Shown here: in pieces, positions 60,181 through 64,000 of the stretch
How the letters are laid out: each line of letters begins with the position of its first letter
Position numbering within the stretch: the first letter of the stretch is position 1
Assembly (NCBI RefSeq): GCF_010728925.1
Contig: NZ_AP022608.1
Span: 5,642,001 to 5,706,000 of the forward strand
DNA: 64,000 nt
Direction of reading: 5' to 3'
Origin: Mycolicibacterium gadium
GTDB taxonomy: Bacteria; Actinomycetota; Actinomycetes; Mycobacteriales; Mycobacteriaceae
The notes under the pieces: generated by a model
The model's input: only the letters and a program-made list of their open reading frames with translations
Told to the model about the DNA's origin: nothing
Database searches by the model: none
Position numbers and translations under genes: made by a program

Positions 60181-60623
60181 CCGGCCTCCGGCCGGCCGAT
60201 CGCGTGGGGTCGGCCGGAGTCGTGCTCGCCGCTGCGCCGGATGAACGTCATGGCGCGGGTTTTCAGCCGCCAACCGTCGGCCGTGCGTAGGTATGTGTCC
60301 TTGTAGTAGCCGATTCGCATGTCGTGCTTGGAATGCTCGATGAAGCACAGCGGTTGTGTCCCGGTGGCGGCGTCCGGGTTGTCTGGGTCGAGGTCGATCA
60401 AGGCGGTGCCCGTCATGAACAGGCCCTTCGGCGCCGCATCGACCAACTCGGGAAAGCGGGCAAGGGTGTAGGTCGAGCCGAACGCGCTGTAGGTGCCGTC
60501 GGGGGTGAAAACAGAGATCAGCCCCTCGATGTCGCCCTGGGTGATGGTGACGGCGTATTTGGCGAGCGTCTGCTGGATCTCGACCAGATCCTCGATCCGC
60601 TGTTGACTAGGTGACACTGTCAT
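60177..60623 (-). CDS. SnoaL-like / NTF2-fold protein
   Basis: A 148-residue SnoaL-like protein: QRIEDLVEIQQTLAKYAVTITQGDIEGLISVFTPDGTYSAFGSTYTLARFPELV, then a C-terminal GYYKDTYLRTADGWRLKTRAMTFIRR. The fold fits a small cyclase, isomerase or dehydratase; catalytic residues cannot be assigned. ATG 60623 lies 16 nt inside the upstream amidohydrolase gene, and its stop overlaps the acyl-CoA dehydrogenase start, so it is embedded in the Rieske-amidohydrolase-dehydrogenase operon. Confidence 0.9.
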   Translation of the reverse strand: MTVSPSQQRIEDLVEIQQTLAKYAVTITQGDIEGLISVFTPDGTYSAFGSTYTLARFPELVDAAPKGLFMTGTALIDLDPDNPDAATGTQPLCFIEHSKHDMRIGYYKDTYLRTADGWRLKTRAMTFIRRSGEHDSGRPHAIGRPEAG

Positions 60624-61836
60624 GTCGGTAGACCTTACCGCCCTTCATTACAAAGCTGACGTCTCGTGTAACGCCGATATCGGCGAGCGGATCTCCGGGC
60701 ACGGCGATGATGTCCGCGAGATACCCCTCGGCGATGCGGCCGAGGTCCGGTTTGTCGATCAGGTCGGCGGCGACGACGGTGGCCGCGCGCAGCACCGCCG
60801 CCGGCGGCATGCCCCAGTCGACGAGGGTGACGAGTTCATCGGCATTCTTGCCGTGCGGGATCGCTGGGGCGTCGGTGCCGACGGCGATCTTCACCCCAGC
60901 CTCGTACGCTGCCTTGATCGACGTGCGCGCCTTCGGGAACATCTCGGCGGCCTTGTCCTGCAACTCTTTCGGAGCCTTCGACACGTCCATCGCCTCGGCC
61001 AGCCTGCGGGTGGTGACCAGGAACCGGTCGTTGTCCACCAGCATCTGGATGGCCTCGTCGTCCATCAGGAATCCGTGCTCGATGCAGTCGATACCGCACG
61101 CCACGGCGTGTTTGACCGCCTCCGCGCCGTGGGTGTGCGCGGCGACCTTCAGCCCGCGCCGGTGTGCCTCGTCGACGATGGCCTGCAGTTCCTCGTCTGA
61201 ATAGTGTTGAGCGCCAGCTTCTCCGGTCAGCGACATCACCCCGCCGGATACGCACACCTTGATCAGCTGGGCGCCGTGCTTGATCTGATAGCGCACGGCC
61301 TTGCGGATCTCGTCGACGCCGTTGGCGATGCCCTCCTCGACCGTCAGCTCGAGCGCGCCTGGCATGAACGCCGCGAACATCGTCGGGTCGAGGTGGCCGC
61401 CGGTCGGAGTGATGGCGTGACCGGCGGGCACGATTCGGGGACCTTCTATCCATCCCGCGTCGATGGCCTTACCGAGCGAGACGTCGAGCAGGTACCCGCC
61501 GGTCTTGACGAACAATCCGAGGTTGCGCACTGTGGTGAACCCCGCGCGTAGCGTGCGGCGAGCGTTGCCGACCGCGCGTAGCACGCGGATCGCCGGATCG
61601 TCCTGCACCTGGGACAGACCGGGGGTTTCGCCCCGCCCGCCCATCAGGAGGTTGACCTCCATGTCCATCAGGCCGGGCAGCAGAATGGCATCACCGAGAT
61701 CGATGACCTGATCGTCGGGACCCTGAGATCCCTCCCCAAGGCCGACGATCCGACCGTCATCGATGTGGACGATTCCCGGCCGGACGATCTCTCCGGCGTC
61801 GACGTCAACAAGACCCGCTGCTTTGAGGGTCAGCAC
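60607..61836 (-). CDS. Amidohydrolase (imidazolonepropionase/prolidase-like) with altered first metal motif
   Basis: A 409-residue amidohydrolase-superfamily protein. Most metal-site elements are present: the lysine in LIKVCVSGG, AAHTHG, CIEHG, and VGTDAP. The first HxH, expected in PGLxDxHxH, reads PGLMDMEVN, with Glu60 and Asn62 instead of two histidines. It therefore may be mononuclear or inactive in the usual sense. Start GTG 61836 is 2 nt after the stop of the small unknown gene. It belongs to the leftward Rieske operon. Confidence 0.9.
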   Translation of the reverse strand: MLTLKAAGLVDVDAGEIVRPGIVHIDDGRIVGLGEGSQGPDDQVIDLGDAILLPGLMDMEVNLLMGGRGETPGLSQVQDDPAIRVLRAVGNARRTLRAGFTTVRNLGLFVKTGGYLLDVSLGKAIDAGWIEGPRIVPAGHAITPTGGHLDPTMFAAFMPGALELTVEEGIANGVDEIRKAVRYQIKHGAQLIKVCVSGGVMSLTGEAGAQHYSDEELQAIVDEAHRRGLKVAAHTHGAEAVKHAVACGIDCIEHGFLMDDEAIQMLVDNDRFLVTTRRLAEAMDVSKAPKELQDKAAEMFPKARTSIKAAYEAGVKIAVGTDAPAIPHGKNADELVTLVDWGMPPAAVLRAATVVAADLIDKPDLGRIAEGYLADIIAVPGDPLADIGVTRDVSFVMKGGKVYRHDSVT

Positions 61837-61838
61837 GC

Positions 61839-62168
61839 TCAGACCACCGGCTCCTTGATGAGACTGATGTACGCGGCCCCGCTGTCGAGCACCCGGGGCT
61901 GCTTCCACACCTCGACGGGAAAGCTCACCATCACGATCGACTGGCCGAGGTGCACAAGAGCCTTCGCGTCCTCCGGCATTCCCTTCAGCGGGAAGCGGGC
62001 GTCGACGTAGACCATGATGTCCTCGAGCCTGGCCAGGCCTGCGTCGTACAACTCCTGCATCTCCTCCATCGACGAGTTCAGCCGCTTCTGATAGCGCTCT
62101 TCCTCGGTCGGCAGGCACCAGTCGCTGAACCGCTCGAGATCCGCGAATTCCTCTGGAAGCTTAGACAT
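61839..62168 (-). CDS. Small protein of unknown function next to a Rieske oxygenase
   Basis: A 109-residue protein I do not recognise. The first half is acidic and predicted helical (SKLPEEFADLERFSDWCLPTEEERYQKR, SSMEEMQELYDAGLARLEDIMVYVDARFPL); the second half is mixed. There is one cysteine, no signal peptide and no membrane segment. ATG 62168 overlaps the stop of the Rieske gene by 8 nt, and the amidohydrolase follows directly. Tight coupling suggests it is an accessory of the oxygenase, though it does not resemble the usual small beta subunit. Confidence 0.85.
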   Translation of the reverse strand: MSKLPEEFADLERFSDWCLPTEEERYQKRLNSSMEEMQELYDAGLARLEDIMVYVDARFPLKGMPEDAKALVHLGQSIVMVSFPVEVWKQPRVLDSGAAYISLIKEPVV

Positions 62169-63498
62169 TTGCAGCGTCCTTCTCGGTCTTGCTTTGGACC
62201 GCACCGTTGGCCGAACCGTTTGCGGCCGCCAGTGACTCCTTGTACCGGTCGACATACTTGTGCGCGGTGTGGTGCAGGTGGCGCAGCAGGATCTCCTGAT
62301 CGCACAACGGGAAGTCGAGAACGGCGCGGGTGCCGATCTGCGTCTGCGTGGCTTCCAGCGTGTTGGCGTCCTGGAACGCGTATTCCTTGAACGTCACCGC
62401 CGCCAGTTCCTGCGAAAGCCGTTCACGCAAGTTTTTCGGCGGCACGAAGTACAGATCGGCCTCGAAGATGTGGGAGTCCACGCCAGTGGGCCAGTAGTTG
62501 TACGTCAGATACCAGCCCGGCACCCAGAAGAGCAGGGTGAAGTTCGGGAAGAACTCGAACGAGTCCTGGCCCCAGGTCTTGTGGCGGCCCGGGTTGATGG
62601 CCGGCGGCAGTTCGTCGGGCAGGATGCCTTTGATCTTCGGGCGGTCCCACGGCCCGAACAGGCCGCTGTGCAGGATCCGCTCGATGGGCTTGACCATGTT
62701 CAGATCTTTGGGCGGGCTCATGCCGCCCCAGGACGAGATCATCGAGTGGTCGCCCTGGATGTCGTAGTGCAGCGCCTCGAAGCCGAACTTGGCCAGCTTC
62801 TCGGCCTCCTCCTTCTCCGCCTGCTTCATGTGCAGGATCGGTGCGTGATAGAACTCGACGAACGCGTCGATGAACAGCTTCCAGTTCGCCTTGACCTCCG
62901 AGCGGTAGCGGTAGTGCTCGGTCATCTCGTGGAAGGGATAACCCTTCAGCCCTTGGCCGAACTCGCCCAGGTATTCCTCGAGCGATACGGCGTTGTCATC
63001 GAAATTGACGAAGATGAACCCCTCCCAGACCTCGCAGCGCACCGGCTTGAGCGGATAGTCCGCCTTGTCGATGTCGAAGAACTCCTGCTCCTGCTGAATG
63101 AAGGTCAGGTCACCTTTGAGGTTGTAGCGCCAGGCGTGGTACTTGCAGACGAATTGACGACAGGTGCCGGATACTTCTTCGCCCGGGTAGTCGTTCCACA
63201 ACAACTTGTTGCCGCGATGGCGGCACATGTTGTAGAACGCACGGATCTGATCGCCGTCGTTGACGATGACGATCGACGTACCCGCCCCGACCGACGGCAG
63301 CTCACGGGTGATGTAGCTGCCCTTTTTGGGAATCAGCTCCACCCGACCCATCTGTAGCCAGGTCTTGCGGAAGATGGCCTGTTGCTCCAGCTTCCAGTGC
63401 TCGGGATCGATCGAGTCTTCGTAGTTGACCGGCGCGGTGCCCAGCTCGGGCCAGTTCTCGGTCCAGCTACCGACGTCGGGCTTCTTGAAAAATGCCAC
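62161..63498 (-). CDS. Rieske non-heme iron oxygenase, large subunit
   Basis: A 445-residue Rieske-type oxygenase. The [2Fe-2S] ligands are Cys92-x-His94 and Cys118-x2-His121 (CRHRG, CKYHAW); the catalytic-domain iron region contains DAFVEFYHAPILH with the two histidine ligands of the mononuclear iron site. Start GTG 63498 follows AGGAGAGG. A dedicated ferredoxin or reductase is not adjacent; the 2Fe-2S ferredoxin at 6489 is the only plant-type one in the window. The substrate may be the starting compound of the operon, but this cannot be read from sequence. Confidence 0.94.
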   Translation of the reverse strand: MAFFKKPDVGSWTENWPELGTAPVNYEDSIDPEHWKLEQQAIFRKTWLQMGRVELIPKKGSYITRELPSVGAGTSIVIVNDGDQIRAFYNMCRHRGNKLLWNDYPGEEVSGTCRQFVCKYHAWRYNLKGDLTFIQQEQEFFDIDKADYPLKPVRCEVWEGFIFVNFDDNAVSLEEYLGEFGQGLKGYPFHEMTEHYRYRSEVKANWKLFIDAFVEFYHAPILHMKQAEKEEAEKLAKFGFEALHYDIQGDHSMISSWGGMSPPKDLNMVKPIERILHSGLFGPWDRPKIKGILPDELPPAINPGRHKTWGQDSFEFFPNFTLLFWVPGWYLTYNYWPTGVDSHIFEADLYFVPPKNLRERLSQELAAVTFKEYAFQDANTLEATQTQIGTRAVLDFPLCDQEILLRHLHHTAHKYVDRYKESLAAANGSANGAVQSKTEKDAANV

Positions 63499-63505
63499 GG
63501 TGTGT

Positions 63506-64000
63506 CTACCTCTCCTGGTCGGGTTCGACGCCAAACGTGTTGATGGCCATGGCGAGTGCGCCATAACAGCCGATCGTGAAAACGAGGTCCATGCGTTGAC
63601 GTTCGTCGAGGTGCTCCGAGAGCGTCGCCCATGTGGCGTCGGAGATCTCCGACTTGTCCTCGAGTTCGTCGACTGCTGCAAGGACGGCCCGGTCGAGTTC
63701 GTCGACGGCCTCGCCGCGCTGGATGCCGTCGATGACGTCATCGGACAGGCCGGCCTCACCGCCCATGCGAACGTGGTGGCGCCACTCGTACTCGCAATTG
63801 CGGCGGTGCGCGACGCGCAACACCGCCAGCTCGCGCAGCCGGTCGGGCAGCGGCGAGCTGTACATCAAATGGTTGTTGAAGCGAAGGAAGGACCTGGTCA
63901 GCTTGGGGTGGCGGACGAGCGTCGCGAGCAGATTGCCCGCCGCCTCCGGGTTGCGGCGCTCAGGAGGCAGCATGCCGGACAAGGCGTGGTCGACGCTGTC
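63506..64000 (-). CDS. Carboxymuconolactone decarboxylase (CMD/AhpD)-family protein, 5'-truncated by the window edge
   Basis: The frame stays open to the end of the window; the visible part is 165 codons and includes LSGMLPPERRNPEAAGNLLATLVRHPKLT and ERLRELAVL-type CMD helix (PDRLRELAVLRVAHRRNCEYEWRHH). The usual Cys-x2-Cys is Cys-Glu-Tyr-Glu, so a disulfide peroxidase role is less likely than a small-molecule decarboxylase/isomerase-like role. The true start lies outside the window, since homology precedes the first ATG. It is 7 nt upstream of the Rieske gene. Confidence 0.88.
   Translation of the reverse strand, partial: DSVDHALSGMLPPERRNPEAAGNLLATLVRHPKLTRSFLRFNNHLMYSSPLPDRLRELAVLRVAHRRNCEYEWRHHVRMGGEAGLSDDVIDGIQRGEAVDELDRAVLAAVDELEDKSEISDATWATLSEHLDERQRMDLVFTIGCYGALAMAINTFGVEPDQER

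Noticed and set aside
1..64000. CRISPR array, tRNA/rRNA, insertion sequence or prophage
   Set aside because: No regularly spaced direct repeats, no transposase or integrase motifs, and no RNA gene signatures were seen.

Overview
The window reads as chromosomal DNA of a fast-growing actinomycete, most likely a Mycobacterium/Mycolicibacterium-type organism. Supporting signs are the high GC content, many GTG/TTG starts with 4-nt ATGA/GTGA overlaps, and the gene families: F420-type luciferase-like oxidoreductases, paired acyl-CoA dehydrogenases of the steroid-catabolic type, a mycofactocin-type SDR, a WS/DGAT acyltransferase, 3-ketosteroid-dehydrogenase-like flavoproteins, P450s with small ferredoxins, and many TetR regulators. 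This assignment is inference; no marker gene is present. Coding density is very high: no gap exceeds about 200 nt. I see no rRNA, tRNA, IS element, phage or CRISPR.

Layout. (a) 1-12.7 kb is an acyl-CoA block: a ligase and HSDL2-like SDR; a B12-dependent acyl-CoA mutase (large and small subunits) with an F420-type oxidoreductase and a CoA-transferase; a 2Fe-2S ferredoxin; a ligase/two acyl-CoA dehydrogenases/enoyl-CoA hydratase operon; an SDR; and the mutase chaperone MeaB. (b) 12.7-18.5 kb holds a SnoaL-like protein, two TetR regulators, a glycosyltransferase and a leftward membrane operon with orphan cytochrome oxidase-like subunits III and IV and two paralogous six-TM proteins. (c) 18.5-31.6 kb is an aromatic meta-cleavage locus: an IclR regulator, mhpC-mhpA-mhpB homologues, two KstD-like flavoproteins, a luciferase-like monooxygenase with its flavin reductase, SDRs, a cyclase-family hydrolase and a second alpha/beta hydrolase. 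(d) 32.4-42.4 kb is one long rightward operon: TetR, ferredoxin, P450, amidohydrolase, two M24 peptidase-fold proteins, a crotonase, a fused CoA-transferase and an SDR. (e) 42.4-55.3 kb holds SDR/epimerase, acyltransferase, ligase, WS/DGAT, APH-like kinase, mycofactocin-type SDR, P450, TesB thioesterase, TetR, acyl-CoA dehydrogenase and crotonase. (f) 55.3-64 kb is leftward: sulfotransferase, quinone-oxidoreductase-like MDR, TetR, two acyl-CoA dehydrogenases, SnoaL, amidohydrolase, a small unknown protein, a Rieske oxygenase and a truncated CMD-family gene.

How it may work together (inference). The genes form an accessory catabolic island: CoA activation, beta-oxidation-like steps, oxygenases, ring cleavage and a B12 mutase. 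The strongest unifying signal is a 15-bp palindrome, GAGAAT-N3-ATTCTC, perfect at four promoters spread over 47 kb (6832, 11823, 20940, 53275), near-perfect at 52468 and weaker at about 2434, 44332 and 51606. The TetR gene at 52496-53218 sits beside the best copy and is my candidate for the regulator of this island-wide regulon. A second palindrome (GTAGCCGATCGGCTAC) links the TetR gene at 13204-13788 to the membrane operon promoter at 18.4 kb. The natural substrate is unknown; the pairing of KstD-like enzymes with Mhp enzymes suggests aromatisation of an alicyclic ring before meta-cleavage.
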